Source of the DNA: Cellulomonas fulva | GTDB taxonomy: Bacteria; Actinomycetota; Actinomycetes; Actinomycetales; Cellulomonadaceae | Reading direction: 5' to 3' | Assembly: GCF_018531375.1 (NCBI RefSeq) | Contig: NZ_JAHBOH010000001.1 | Coordinates: forward strand, 1,736,001 to 1,800,000 | Length of the DNA: 64,000 bases | Shown here: positions 37,091 through 45,371 of the stretch, piece by piece | Layout: each line of letters opens with the position of its first letter | Position numbering within the stretch: position 1 is the first letter of the stretch | Made by a program: the position numbers and the translations under genes | Notes under the pieces: model-generated | What the model saw: only the letters and a program-made list of their open reading frames with translations | Told to the model about the DNA's origin: nothing | Database searches by the model: none

Positions 37091-39214
37091 ATGCTCGTCC
37101 ATCTGCGCGCCGCGGGCGTGAGCCTGGTCCTGACCGCCACCGACGACCGCCTGCCGAGCGTCCTGCACTGGGGCCGCGACCTCGGTGACGGCCCGCTCGG
37201 GGACCTGGAGCGGGCGTCCGTCGCGCCGCTCGCGGGCGCGCAGGTCGACGCGCCGGTGCCGGTGTCCGTGCTGCCGGTGCAGGCCGACGCCTGGCTGGGC
37301 ACACCGGCCGTCGCGGGGCACCGCGAGGTCGCCGGAGCGAGCACGGGGTGGTCGCCGGCCTTCGTCGTGCGGTCGTCGTCGGTCGACGAGCGGGCGGCGG
37401 GCGGCGCCGTGCACGTGACCGCGTCCGACGAGGCCGCAGGGCTGGAGCTGGCGCTCGAGATCGAGCTCACGCCGCAGGGCGTCGTGCGCACGCGCGCGAC
37501 GCTCACCAACGCCGGCGCGGACGGCTACGTCGTCGACGCGCTGGCGCCCGCGCTCCCGGTCCCCGGCCACGCGCGCGAGCTCGTCGACCTGGCGGGTCGC
37601 TGGGCCAAGGAGCGCACGCCGCAGCGGCACGCCTTCACGGTCGGCACGCACGTGCGCGAGGGCCGGCGGGGCCGCACGGGCGCGGACGCGACGCTCGTGC
37701 TCGTCGCCGGCGAGCAGGGCACGGACTTCCGGCGCGGGGAGTGCTGGGGCGTGCACGTCGCGTGGTCCGGCAACCACCGCACGCAGGCGGAGCGCACGCC
37801 CGACGGGACGCGCCTCCTGGCGGGCGGCGAGCTCCTGCTGCCGGGCGAGGTCCGGCTGGCCGCGGGCTCGTCGTACACCTCGCCCTGGCTCTACGGGACG
37901 TACGGCGACGGGCTCGACGAGCTCGCGGGCCGGTTCCACGCGCTGCTGCGCGACCGCCCCCAGCACCCGCGCACGCCGCGGCCGGTGACGCTCAACGTCT
38001 GGGAGGCCGTGTACTTCGACCACCGCCTGCCGCGGCTCCTCGAGCTCGCGGAGCTCGCCGCGTCCGTCGGGGTCGAGCGCTACGTCCTCGACGACGGGTG
38101 GTTCCGGGGGCGGCGCGACGAGCACGCCGGGCTGGGCGACTGGTTCGTCGACGACGGCGTGTGGCCGGACGGGCTGACCCCGCTCGTCGAGCGCGTCCAC
38201 GGGCTCGGCATGCAGTTCGGGCTCTGGTTCGAGCCGGAGATGGTCAACCCCGACTCCGACCTGGCCCGTGAGCACCCGGACTGGATCCTGCAGGTCCCCG
38301 GTCGGCTGCCGCCCGAGGCGCGGTTCCAGCAGGTGCTCGACGTCTCGCGGCCCGAGGTGTTCGAGTACCTGCGCTCCCGCGTGGTCCAGGTGGTCCGCGA
38401 CAACGGCGTCGACTACGTGAAGTGGGACCACAACCGCGACCTCGTCGACGCCGGCGGCGCGGACGGGTCGCCGCGCGTGCACGCGCACACGCTCGCGGTG
38501 TACGCGCTGTTCGACGCGATCCGCGCCGACTGCCCGGGCCTCGAGATCGAGTCCTGCTCGTCGGGCGGCGCGCGCGTGGACCTCGGCATCCTCGAGCGGA
38601 CCGACCGCGTGTGGGCCTCCGACTGCATCGACGCGCACGAGCGCCAGGAGATCCAGCGCTGGACCGCGCAGCTGCTGCCGCCCGAGCTGGTCGGATCCCA
38701 CGTCGGGGCCCGCAAGGCGCACACGACGGGCCGCGTCCTGGACCTGTCCTTCCGCGCCACGACCGCCCTCCTCGGCTCCTTCGGCATCGAGTGGGACCTC
38801 GCGCAGGCCTCCGACGACGAGCGTGCCGAGCTCGCCGCGTGGATCACGCTCTACAAGGGGCAGCGCGGCCTGCTGCACACCGGCACGACCGTGCGCGACG
38901 AGGCTCCCGACGCCGGGCTGTGGCTGCACGGCGTCGTCGCTCCCGACCGGTCCCGCGCGGTGTACGCGCTGGTGCAGCGCGAGCGACCGGCCACGTGGCC
39001 GCCCGGGCGCGTCCGCCTGCCCGGCCTCGACCCGGACGCGACGTACGAGGTCGCGCCCGTCGGCCCGTTCGCCCCGCACAACGACTGGGACCGCCCGGCG
39101 TGGTGGTCCGAGCCCGTCCGCCTCACCGGCCACGTCCTGGCCACGGTCGGCATCCAGTCCCCGGCGATCGAGGTCGACCACGCCGCCCTCATCGAGACCA
39201 CCCGCCTCCCCTGA
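37091..39214 (+). CDS. GH36 alpha-galactosidase (intracellular)
   Basis: A 707-residue protein of the usual length for the tetrameric GH36 alpha-galactosidases, without a signal peptide. An N-terminal beta-supersandwich leads into a TIM barrel starting NVWEAVYFDH. The nucleophile is D446 in VKWDHNRD and the acid/base is D511 in WASDCID; LWFEPEMVNPDSDL and ESCSSGGARVDLG are also typical. It hydrolyses terminal alpha-galactosides such as raffinose-family sugars. Next to extensin-type enzymes, Ser-linked alpha-galactose is another possible substrate (inference). ATG 37091 is used; a TTG at 37079 is in frame. It stands alone between terminators and no operator was seen. Confidence 0.93.
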   Translation: MLVHLRAAGVSLVLTATDDRLPSVLHWGRDLGDGPLGDLERASVAPLAGAQVDAPVPVSVLPVQADAWLGTPAVAGHREVAGASTGWSPAFVVRSSSVDERAAGGAVHVTASDEAAGLELALEIELTPQGVVRTRATLTNAGADGYVVDALAPALPVPGHARELVDLAGRWAKERTPQRHAFTVGTHVREGRRGRTGADATLVLVAGEQGTDFRRGECWGVHVAWSGNHRTQAERTPDGTRLLAGGELLLPGEVRLAAGSSYTSPWLYGTYGDGLDELAGRFHALLRDRPQHPRTPRPVTLNVWEAVYFDHRLPRLLELAELAASVGVERYVLDDGWFRGRRDEHAGLGDWFVDDGVWPDGLTPLVERVHGLGMQFGLWFEPEMVNPDSDLAREHPDWILQVPGRLPPEARFQQVLDVSRPEVFEYLRSRVVQVVRDNGVDYVKWDHNRDLVDAGGADGSPRVHAHTLAVYALFDAIRADCPGLEIESCSSGGARVDLGILERTDRVWASDCIDAHERQEIQRWTAQLLPPELVGSHVGARKAHTTGRVLDLSFRATTALLGSFGIEWDLAQASDDERAELAAWITLYKGQRGLLHTGTTVRDEAPDAGLWLHGVVAPDRSRAVYALVQRERPATWPPGRVRLPGLDPDATYEVAPVGPFAPHNDWDRPAWWSEPVRLTGHVLATVGIQSPAIEVDHAALIETTRLP

Positions 39215-39322
39215 CCCCCGCACCCCGCACACACCCACCGCTCACCCCCGTCCCACCGCCCCTGCGCGCCACCCTCTTGCACCCCCTGCACCCCCCTGCA
39301 CCCCCCGCGCCACCCCTGCGCC

Positions 39323-39389
39323 GAGCGCGGACTGAGCAGGCCGAGCGCGGTCGCTCTCCGTCCGCACTGGCGCACCTCCGTCCGCGCTC
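39323..39389. repeat. 67-bp nested palindromic element, copy 1 (divergent)
   Basis: Outer arms GAGCGCGGAC (39323-39332) and GTCCGCGCTC (39380-39389), with inner GAGCGCGGTCG and CGTCCGCACT arms in the same layout and total length as the four copies at 40856-41445. It lies between the convergent GH36 and oxidoreductase genes in an otherwise C-rich, gene-free gap of 216 bp. Confidence 0.7.
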
Positions 39390-39430
39390 GAGCGGATGTG
39401 CGCGTGCGGGGGGTGGGGTGCGGGGCGGTG

Positions 39431-40078
39431 TCAGGGGTGGGGGAGCGGGGTGGCGGGAACGGGCGACAGGAGCGCGCGGGAGAGGCGGGTGACGTCGCGG
39501 CGGGCCAGGGCGGCGGTCCTCGCCAGCCAGCGCGCACGCTCGTCGGACGACGAGAACCGGACCTTGGCGAACGTGGAGCGCCCCACGAGGCGGTACCCGC
39601 AGAACGCGAGCGTCGCGCGACCGAGCGACGCACCGGCCGCGTCGCGGTAGGCGAGCAGGTTCCACGCGCGGGGCGAGTCCATCGTCATGAACGTGCGCGC
39701 GGTGCGTCCGCGCATGAGGCGGTCCGGGAGATGGCCCGACCGGTAGCCGAACGTCACGCCCGAGAGCAGCACCCGGTCGAGGAACGCCTTGAGCGCAGCC
39801 GGGTAGGTGCCCCACCACTGCGGGTGCAGCACGACGAGGTGATCGGCCCACCGCACGTCGTCGACCAGCCCGGCCACGGTGGGATCCAGGTGCGCCGTGC
39901 CGCCGTCGGGCGCGCGCAGGTCGGAGCGCGTCGCCGGGTCGTGCGGGAAGCGGGTCGTCGCGAGGTCCACGGTCCTGACCTCCGCGCCGGCGTCGCGCGC
40001 GGCGTCCGCGTACGACGAGGCGAGGGCGTGGTTGAGCGAGCCGGCGATCGGATGGCCGACGATGACGAGGATGCGCAC
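39431..40078 (-). CDS. NAD(P)H:quinone oxidoreductase-like flavodoxin-fold protein
   Basis: A 215-residue protein with a flavodoxin-like fold (Flavodoxin_2/MdaB-KefF group). The N-terminal FMN-phosphate loop is RILVIVGHPIAGSLNHAL, and the flavin-ring contact is LHPQWWGTYPAALKAFLDRVL at about residues 82-102. It probably reduces quinones or electrophiles with NAD(P)H in the cytoplasm. GTG 40078 has AAGGAG 7 bp upstream. It lies 109 bp downstream of a MarR gene on the same strand, so the two may form an operon in which the MarR protein senses an electrophile or oxidant. Confidence 0.85.
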   Translation of the reverse strand: MRILVIVGHPIAGSLNHALASSYADAARDAGAEVRTVDLATTRFPHDPATRSDLRAPDGGTAHLDPTVAGLVDDVRWADHLVVLHPQWWGTYPAALKAFLDRVLLSGVTFGYRSGHLPDRLMRGRTARTFMTMDSPRAWNLLAYRDAAGASLGRATLAFCGYRLVGRSTFAKVRFSSSDERARWLARTAALARRDVTRLSRALLSPVPATPLPHP

Positions 40079-40187
40079 GGAGTTCTCCTTCGGTGAGCGG
40101 TCGGGGCGGTCTCGTCGGGCCCGGGGGCTCCGGGCACGACGAGGTAGACGCACGTGCAGCCGTGCGCCGGGCGGTGGAGCCTGCGGG

Positions 40188-40667
40188 TCAGCCGCGCGCG
40201 GCGGTGGAATCCTGCAGGGTCGCGAGCACGACCTTGAGGTCGGTGTGGAGGGCGGCCAGGTCGACGTGCGTGACGCGGGCGAACTTGGCGGTGAACTCGG
40301 CCTCGAGCCGTTCCCCCGCCGTGGCGACGAGCCGGGTGCCCGCGGCGGTCGGGTGCAGGACCACGCGACGGCCGTGGCCGGGGTCGTCGGACGTGCGGAC
40401 CCAGCCCGCGTCCACGAACGACCCGACGCGCTTGCTCACCGCGGCCTTGCTGACCCGCAGGCAGCGCGCGAGCGTCGTGATGTCCGGGGAGTCGAGGTCG
40501 CAGAGCACGGCGAGGAACAGGTACTGGCTGAGGCTGACGCCGTACTCGCGCGAGAGCAGCCCGTCGGCGTACTCGTCGAGCACGTCCACCAGGTGGTGCA
40601 ACGTGACCGTGAGCCGGTCCCCGAGGGGATCACCCCCAACCGGCTCCAGCTCTCCCGTGCCCTCCAC
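40188..40667 (-). CDS. MarR family transcriptional regulator
   Basis: A 159-residue winged-helix regulator. The recognition region is ITTLARCLRVSKAAVSKRVGSF at about residues 64-85, followed by a wing with DPGHGRRVVLHPTAAG. The GTG at 40667 has no ribosome site and lies 9 bp from a perfect GTCAAC/GTTGAC inverted repeat, so the mRNA may be leaderless and strongly autoregulated. Likely target genes are itself and the flavodoxin-fold oxidoreductase downstream. Confidence 0.88.
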   Translation of the reverse strand: MEGTGELEPVGGDPLGDRLTVTLHHLVDVLDEYADGLLSREYGVSLSQYLFLAVLCDLDSPDITTLARCLRVSKAAVSKRVGSFVDAGWVRTSDDPGHGRRVVLHPTAAGTRLVATAGERLEAEFTAKFARVTHVDLAALHTDLKVVLATLQDSTAARG

Positions 40668-40675
40668 GCCCCAAA

Positions 40676-40713
40676 GTCAACCCGTTGACACCCCTCATGT
40701 CAACCCGTTGACA
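40676..40713 (-). promoter_or_regulatory. Two MarR-type operators upstream of the MarR gene
   Basis: GTCAACCCGTTGAC occurs twice, at 40676-40689 and 40699-40712, 23 bp apart. The second is extended to TGTCAACCCGTTGACA (40698-40713). The arms are perfect palindromes around a CC centre. Two repeats directly upstream of a MarR start are a typical autoregulatory arrangement. Confidence 0.75.
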
Positions 40714-40855
40714 TCACACCCGCTCCCGCCCCCCACCTCCAGCCCCCCAACCTCCCGCCCCCCACCACCCGCGCCCCCACCACCCGCGCGCCCACCCCTC
40801 CCGTGCGCCCACCCCCCCGGCGAGCCCGCTCCCCCCGCGAGCCCGCTCCCCCCGC

Positions 40856-40922
40856 GAGCGCGGACGTTGGCCGGCGAGCGCGGTCGTCAAGCGTCCGCAC
40901 TAGACGCGCACCGTCCGCGCTC
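40856..40922. repeat. 67-bp nested palindromic element, copy 2
   Basis: Perfect outer arms GAGCGCGGACG (40856-40866) and CGTCCGCGCTC (40912-40922), with a similar inner pair of arms. It is part of an 800-bp gene-free stretch between the MarR and trkA genes. The 40714-40855 part of that gap is C-rich and shows nothing else. Confidence 0.75.
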
Positions 40923-41038
40923 GCGCTGGGGCTGGGGCTGGTGCGTAGGTCGGCGCGGTGCGGGGCGGGGCGCGGAGGGTGCGGCGGGCCGGGTGCCGCC
41001 CGCTCGCCCCACCCCTCCCGCTCACCCACCCCTCCCGC

Positions 41039-41105
41039 GAGCGCGGACGTCGAGCGGCGAGCGCGGTCGTTGAGCGTCCGCACTCGGCGCGCACCGTCCG
41101 CGCTC
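41039..41105. repeat. 67-bp nested palindromic element, copy 3
   Basis: Same length and arms as copy 2 (41039-41049 and 41095-41105). The 116 bp between copies 2 and 3 (40923-41038) are repeated almost unchanged between copies 4 and 5, so this pair was duplicated as a block. A GCGACC-rich simple repeat lies at 41136-41180. Confidence 0.75.
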
Positions 41106-41179
41106 GGAAAGGGTGCTGCTGCAGTGGCGGTCTAGGCGACCGCGACCGCGACGGCGACCGCGACGGCGACCGCGACCGC

Positions 41180-41246
41180 GAGCGCGGACGTTGGGTGGCC
41201 AGTGCGGTCGTTGAGCGTCCGCACTCGGCGCGTACCGTCCGCGCTC
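41180..41246. repeat. 67-bp nested palindromic element, copy 4
   Basis: Arms at 41180-41190 and 41236-41246, 67 bp in total like the others. Small differences (for example GGTGGCCAGTGCGG in place of GGCGGCGAGCGCGG) show independent drift of the copies. Confidence 0.75.
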
Positions 41247-41378
41247 GCGCTCGCGCTCGCGCTGGGGCTGGGGCTGGGGCTGGTGCGTAGGTCGGCGCGG
41301 TGCGGGGCGGGGCGCAGAGTGCCGCGGGCCGGGTGCCGCCCGCTCGCCCCACCCCTCCCGCTCACCCACCCCTCCCGC

Positions 41379-41445
41379 GAGCGCGGACGTTGGGCGGCGA
41401 GCGCGGTCGTCGAGCGTCCGCACTCGGAGCGCACCGTCCGCGCTC
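41379..41445. repeat. 67-bp nested palindromic element, copy 5
   Basis: Arms at 41379-41389 and 41435-41445. It is followed by a G-rich tract (41452-41507) that runs to the trkA stop codon. Confidence 0.75.
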
Positions 41446-41507
41446 GGGGTCGGGGGTGGGGGGAGGGGGTGAGGGGGTGAGGGGGGAGGGGGTGGAGGGG
41501 GAGGGGG

Positions 41508-42215
41508 TCAAGGGCGGGCGGCGAAGCGTTCCAGGAGGTCGGCGTGGCCCGAGACGATGATGATGTCGTTCTGCGAGATGCGGGTGTCCGGGCTCGCGTA
41601 CTGGAAGTCCATGCCCGGCGACTTCACCCCGACCACCGTCACCCCGTAGCGCTCGCGGATCTTCGACTGCGCGAGCGTGAAGCCCTGCGTCTCCTTGGGC
41701 GGGCGCATCTTGACGACGGTGAACCCGTCCTCGACCTCGATGTAGTCGAGCAGCTTGCCGGAGACCAGGTGCGCGACGCGCGAGCCCGCGTCGGCCTCCG
41801 GCAGCACCACGTGGTGGGCGCCGATGCGCTGCAGGATGCGCGCGTGCTCGGCGCTGACCGCCTTGGCCCAGATCTGCGGCACCCCGATGTCCACGAGGTT
41901 GCCGGTGATGAGCACCGACGCCTCGAGGTAGGAGCCGACGCCGACGACCGCGACGGGGAAGTCGCGGGCGCCGAGCTGCTCGAGCGCCTCCGGGTTGGTG
42001 GCGTCCGCCTCGACGAGCGCGATCCGGCCCGCCCACTGCGCGACGAGCTCGGGCGAGCGCTCGACCGCGAGCACGTCCTGGCCCAGCCGGTCGAGCGTCG
42101 CGGCGATGGCCGACCCGAACCGGCCGAGGCCGATGACGAGCACGCCCGAGTCCTTCTTGGGGGTGCGGGGTGCGTTCTGGGTCCGCGTGAGCGGGTCCCG
42201 CAGGTTGTCAGCCAA
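41508..42215 (-). CDS. Potassium uptake regulatory subunit, TrkA/KtrA family
   Basis: A 235-residue RCK protein. The Rossmann TrkA_N domain begins GVLVIGLGRFGSAIAATLDRLG (about residues 24-45) with the acidic end of beta-2 at VERSPE, and a TrkA_C domain covers about 150-230 (VVKMRPPKETQGFTLAQSKI, NDIIIVSG). It gates the TrkH/KtrB-type channel in response to nucleotides. The best start is TTG 42215, which has AGAGAGG about 8 bp upstream and overlaps the end of the trkH gene; no ATG or GTG fits before the Rossmann motif. It is the second gene of a trkH-trkA operon. Confidence 0.9.
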   Translation of the reverse strand: MADNLRDPLTRTQNAPRTPKKDSGVLVIGLGRFGSAIAATLDRLGQDVLAVERSPELVAQWAGRIALVEADATNPEALEQLGARDFPVAVVGVGSYLEASVLITGNLVDIGVPQIWAKAVSAEHARILQRIGAHHVVLPEADAGSRVAHLVSGKLLDYIEVEDGFTVVKMRPPKETQGFTLAQSKIRERYGVTVVGVKSPGMDFQYASPDTRISQNDIIIVSGHADLLERFAARP

Positions 42216-43584
42216 TGATCGGCCTCTCTTCCGGCAGCCGGATGACCCGACGACGGTTGCGCAGCGCGAGCGCGGCCGCAAGCGTCATCGTGCCGGTCCG
42301 GCCGATGAACATCAGGACGGTGAGCACGTACTTCGCCCCGTCGGGCAGCCCGGGGGTGATCCCCGTGGACAGGCCGCAGGTGGCGAAGGCGGAGATGACC
42401 TCGAACAGCACGACGTCGAGCCGCAGCCCGGTCATCGCGAGCAGCAGCAGCGAGGCGACGAGGACGAACGTCGCGGAGATGAGCGAGACCGCGATCGCGA
42501 CCTGCAGCGCGTCGCGCGGGATGCGGCGGCCGTAGGCCTCGACGTCACGGTCGCCGCGCGCCTCGGCGACGATCGCGAGCAGCATGACCGCGAGCGTCGT
42601 GACCTTGATGCCGCCCGCGGTGGACGCGGACCCGCCGCCGACGAACATCAGCGCGTCCATCAGCAGCCACGTCGACTCGTGCATCTGGCCCACGTCGACG
42701 GTCGAGAAGCCGCCCGAGCGGGGCATCACGCCCGCGAACAGCGAGGCGAGCGCGGTCCCGGAGGGGTCGATGGGCTTAAACGTGCCGGGGTTGGTCCACT
42801 CGAACCCGGCGACCAGGACGGAGCCGGCGATCACGAGCCCGATGCTCGTCGTGATGGTCAGCTTGGCGTGCAGGCTCCAGCGGCGCGGCTCGCGCAGGTG
42901 CCGCGCGACGTTGAGGATCACCGGGAACCCGAGCGAGCCGATGAAGACGCCGACGATGATCGGCAGCAGCACCCACCAGTCCGACACGAACGGGGCCAGC
43001 CCCTCGGGCGTCGGCACGAAGCCCGCGTTGTTGAACGACGAGATCCCGTAGAAGATCGCGTGCCACGCCGCGGTCCCCCAGTCCTCGTCGTACATGTGGA
43101 AGCGGGGGAGCAGCACGAGCGCGATCGTCACCTCGAGGATCGTCGAGGTGACGATGACGGTCCGGACCAGCGAGCCGACCTCGCCGAGCCGGGTCACCTT
43201 GGTCTCCGACGACACGAGCAGGCGCTGCGTGAGGCCGATCCGGCGGGACACGGCCATGCCGAGCAGCGACGCGAGCGTCATGACGCCCAGGCCGCCGATC
43301 TTGATCGCGACGAGGATGACCACCAGGCCCCACGTGGACCAGTACTCGCCGGTCGGCACCACGGTCAGGCCGGTGACGGTCGTCGCGGAGGTGGCGGTGA
43401 ACAGCGCGTCGACGAGCGGCGCGCGGTGGCCGTGCGCGGTGGCCCACGGCGCCTCGAGGAGCGCGGTGACCAGCACGATCACCCCGAAGAACACGCCGAG
43501 CGCGAGGCGGGCGGGCGACTGCCGGGCGAGCCGGTCGACGAGCTCGCGCGAGCGCCACGCCACGCCGGGTCCACCGCGCGCCAT
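42208..43584 (-). CDS. Potassium uptake transmembrane protein, TrkH/KtrB family
   Basis: A 458-residue membrane protein with the four-fold membrane-pore-membrane pattern of Trk/Ktr transporters. Pore-loop signatures are ATSATTVTGLTV, GISSFNNAGFVP, LFAGVMPRSGGFSTVDVGQM and SAFATCGLSTGITPGLP. KtrB is the closest type by length. It moves K+ (often with Na+ or H+) into the cell. ATG 43584 is preceded by a G-rich ribosome site. The stop overlaps the start of the TrkA-type subunit gene. Confidence 0.95.
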   Translation of the reverse strand: MARGGPGVAWRSRELVDRLARQSPARLALGVFFGVIVLVTALLEAPWATAHGHRAPLVDALFTATSATTVTGLTVVPTGEYWSTWGLVVILVAIKIGGLGVMTLASLLGMAVSRRIGLTQRLLVSSETKVTRLGEVGSLVRTVIVTSTILEVTIALVLLPRFHMYDEDWGTAAWHAIFYGISSFNNAGFVPTPEGLAPFVSDWWVLLPIIVGVFIGSLGFPVILNVARHLREPRRWSLHAKLTITTSIGLVIAGSVLVAGFEWTNPGTFKPIDPSGTALASLFAGVMPRSGGFSTVDVGQMHESTWLLMDALMFVGGGSASTAGGIKVTTLAVMLLAIVAEARGDRDVEAYGRRIPRDALQVAIAVSLISATFVLVASLLLLAMTGLRLDVVLFEVISAFATCGLSTGITPGLPDGAKYVLTVLMFIGRTGTMTLAAALALRNRRRVIRLPEERPIIG

Positions 43585-43733
43585 GGCACCCCCCGTCCCT
43601 CTCGTCGTGCTGCCGCCGTCCTGCAGGATCGTCCTGCCGTGGCAGCACTCTGGCACGTCGCGGCGCGAACGTCCGGACGGTCCGGCGCCACCGCGCGGCT
43701 CGCGCCGCGGGCATCGTGGTCCCGCTGGACAGT

Positions 43734-43797
43734 GCAGCTCGACACCAAGCTCGACACCCGGGCTCGACACCGCAGCTCGACACCGCAGTTCGACACC
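43734..43797. repeat. Five tandem 13-bp repeats
   Basis: Units at 43734, 43747 (12 bp), 43759, 43772 and 43785, each close to GCAGCTCGACACC; every unit contains TCGACACC. The array lies between the divergent trkH and AcuC-like genes, ending 27 bp before the latter start. It could be a direct-repeat operator or replication slippage. Confidence 0.8.
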
Positions 43798-43824
43798 GTG
43801 CGGCAACGGTGTTTGGGTGAGCGC

Positions 43825-45000
43825 ATGACGCAGCGGCTCCGCGTGGTGTGGACGCCCGAGATGCTGCGCTACGACTTCGGGCGCGGTCACCCCATGGCCC
43901 CCGACCGGCTCGACCTGACGATCCGGCTGGCGCGTGAGCTCGGGCTCCTGGCGGACGCCGACCTGGTCGGGGCGGCGCCGGCGAGCGACGCGCTGCTCGC
44001 GACGGTGCACGAGCCCGCCTACGTGGCGGCGGTACGGCGCGCGGAGACCGAGGGCGTCGCGGACCCGGCACGCGGGCTCGGCACGGACGACGACCCGGTG
44101 TTCCCGGGCATGCACGAGGCGTCGGCGCGCGTGGTGCAGGGCACGGTCGACGCGGCGCTCGCGGTGGTCGCGGGTGACGCCGTGCACGCGGTGAACGTCG
44201 CGGGCGGGCTGCACCACGCGATGCCCGGCGCGGCGTCAGGGTTCTGCGTCTACAACGACGCGGCGGTCGGCATCCGGGCGATGCTCGACGCGGGGGTCGA
44301 GCGCGTCGCGTACGTGGACGTCGACGCCCACCACGGCGACGGCGTCCAGGCCGCGTTCTGGGACGAGCCACGCGTGCTCACCGTGTCGCTGCACGAGTCG
44401 GGCCGGGGGCTGTTCCCGGGGACGGGTCACCCCGACGAGACCGGCGGTCGGCACGCCGACGGCAGCGCGGTCAACGTCGCGCTGCCGGCCGGCACCGGTG
44501 ACGCGGGCTGGCTGCGGGCGTTCGACGCGGTGGTCCCGGCCGTGGTCGAGGAGTTCGCGCCCCAGGTGCTGGTGACCCAGCACGGCTGCGACGCGCACCG
44601 GCTCGACCCGCTGACGCACCTGCGGGTCTCGGTGGACGCCATGCGGCTCGCGAGCGAGCGGCTGCACGAGCTCGCGCACGAGCTGACCGGCGGCCGCTGG
44701 CTCGCCCTCGGCGGCGGTGGCTACGCGATCGTCGAGGTGGTGCCGCGGGCGTGGGCGCACCTGATCGGCATCGCCGCGCACCGGCCGGTGGACCCGGACA
44801 CCGAGGTGCCGCTCGCATGGCGCGAGCACGTGCTGGAGACCTACGGCCGCACCGGGCCCACGACCATGTCGGACGGGGTCACGCCGGCCTTCCGGACGTG
44901 GCGGTCGGGGTTCGACCCGTCCGACGAGGTCGACCGCGCGATCCGCGCGACGCGCGCGGCCGCCTTCCCCGCCCTTGGTCTGGACGTGGAGCACGACTGA
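43825..45000 (+). CDS. AcuC-like class II histone deacetylase family protein
   Basis: A 391-residue protein of the arginase-fold deacetylase family. The active-site His pair is in VNVAGGLHHAMPGAASGFCVYND, and the zinc ligands are expected in VAYVDVDAHHGDGVQ (Asp/His) and TQHGCDAHRLDPL (Asp). Bacterial AcuC deacetylates acetyl-CoA synthetase, and so controls acetate use. The ATG at 43825 has only a weak ribosome site. It is divergent from trkH and followed by the BldC-like gene; this order looks like ordinary chromosome rather than the sugar locus. Confidence 0.9.
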   Translation: MTQRLRVVWTPEMLRYDFGRGHPMAPDRLDLTIRLARELGLLADADLVGAAPASDALLATVHEPAYVAAVRRAETEGVADPARGLGTDDDPVFPGMHEASARVVQGTVDAALAVVAGDAVHAVNVAGGLHHAMPGAASGFCVYNDAAVGIRAMLDAGVERVAYVDVDAHHGDGVQAAFWDEPRVLTVSLHESGRGLFPGTGHPDETGGRHADGSAVNVALPAGTGDAGWLRAFDAVVPAVVEEFAPQVLVTQHGCDAHRLDPLTHLRVSVDAMRLASERLHELAHELTGGRWLALGGGGYAIVEVVPRAWAHLIGIAAHRPVDPDTEVPLAWREHVLETYGRTGPTTMSDGVTPAFRTWRSGFDPSDEVDRAIRATRAAAFPALGLDVEHD

Positions 45001-45026
45001 CCGACGGCTGTCACTCCTTTCACCTC

Positions 45027-45056
45027 TTTCACTCGTGTCCCACGCGCCACTAAGGT
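45027..45056 (+). promoter_or_regulatory. Promoter of the BldC-like gene
   Basis: TTTCAC (45027-45032) and TAAGGT (45051-45056) with an 18-bp spacer, about 90 bp before the HTH gene start. The assignment is tentative. Confidence 0.4.
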
Positions 45057-45146
45057 GTGGCCCAGCCCGTCCGTCCGGCGGGCCGATCACACGCAGGGGA
45101 CGCCGTCGGCGACGGGGCCGCCTCAGGGGACGACGAGCGGGAGACG

Positions 45147-45371
45147 ATGACCGACCAGCCGGGCCGCGTGCGCTACCTCACGGTGGTGGAGGTCGCGGAG
45201 ATCATGCGGGTCTCCAAGATGACCGTCTACCGGCTCCTGCACTCGGGTGAGCTGCCCGGCGTGCGCGTCGGCCGCTCGTTCCGCGTCCCGCAGGACGCCC
45301 TCGACCACTACCTGCGCACGTCGCTGCCGACGCCGCAGGAGCAGGGGGACTCCGAGCGCCGGTCCTCCTGA
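45147..45371 (+). CDS. BldC-like excisionase-family HTH protein
   Basis: A 74-residue MerR-superfamily, excisionase-type DNA-binding protein (HTH_17): YLTVVEVAEIMRVSKMTVYRLLHSGELPGVRVGRSFRVPQDALDHYL covers nearly the whole protein. Streptomyces BldC, a developmental regulator that binds direct repeats, has this form. In actinobacteria this gene is commonly next to a bS22-type gene, as here. ATG 45147 has GGGAG upstream. Its targets cannot be told from this sequence. Confidence 0.88.
   Translation: MTDQPGRVRYLTVVEVAEIMRVSKMTVYRLLHSGELPGVRVGRSFRVPQDALDHYLRTSLPTPQEQGDSERRSS

Noticed and set aside
26889..37304. Very long minus-strand open frame of about 3470 codons
   Set aside because: It runs antisense through well-supported genes, has Arg/Gly/Pro-rich low-complexity translation and no family motif. 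Long antisense frames are expected when third positions are nearly all G or C.
40856..41445. CRISPR-like array
   Set aside because: Copies are palindromic, 67 bp long and unevenly spaced (116, 74 and 132 bp), and the spacers are themselves repeated. No cas gene is present.
40093..41490. Several open frames in the repeat region between the MarR and trkA genes
   Set aside because: Translations are Pro/Arg/Ala low complexity created by the 67-bp palindromes and C-rich tracts; no start context and no conserved pattern.
41995..43824. In-frame upstream extension of the AcuC-like protein
   Set aside because: It runs antisense through trkH and has no conserved sequence; the family starts near the ATG at 43825.
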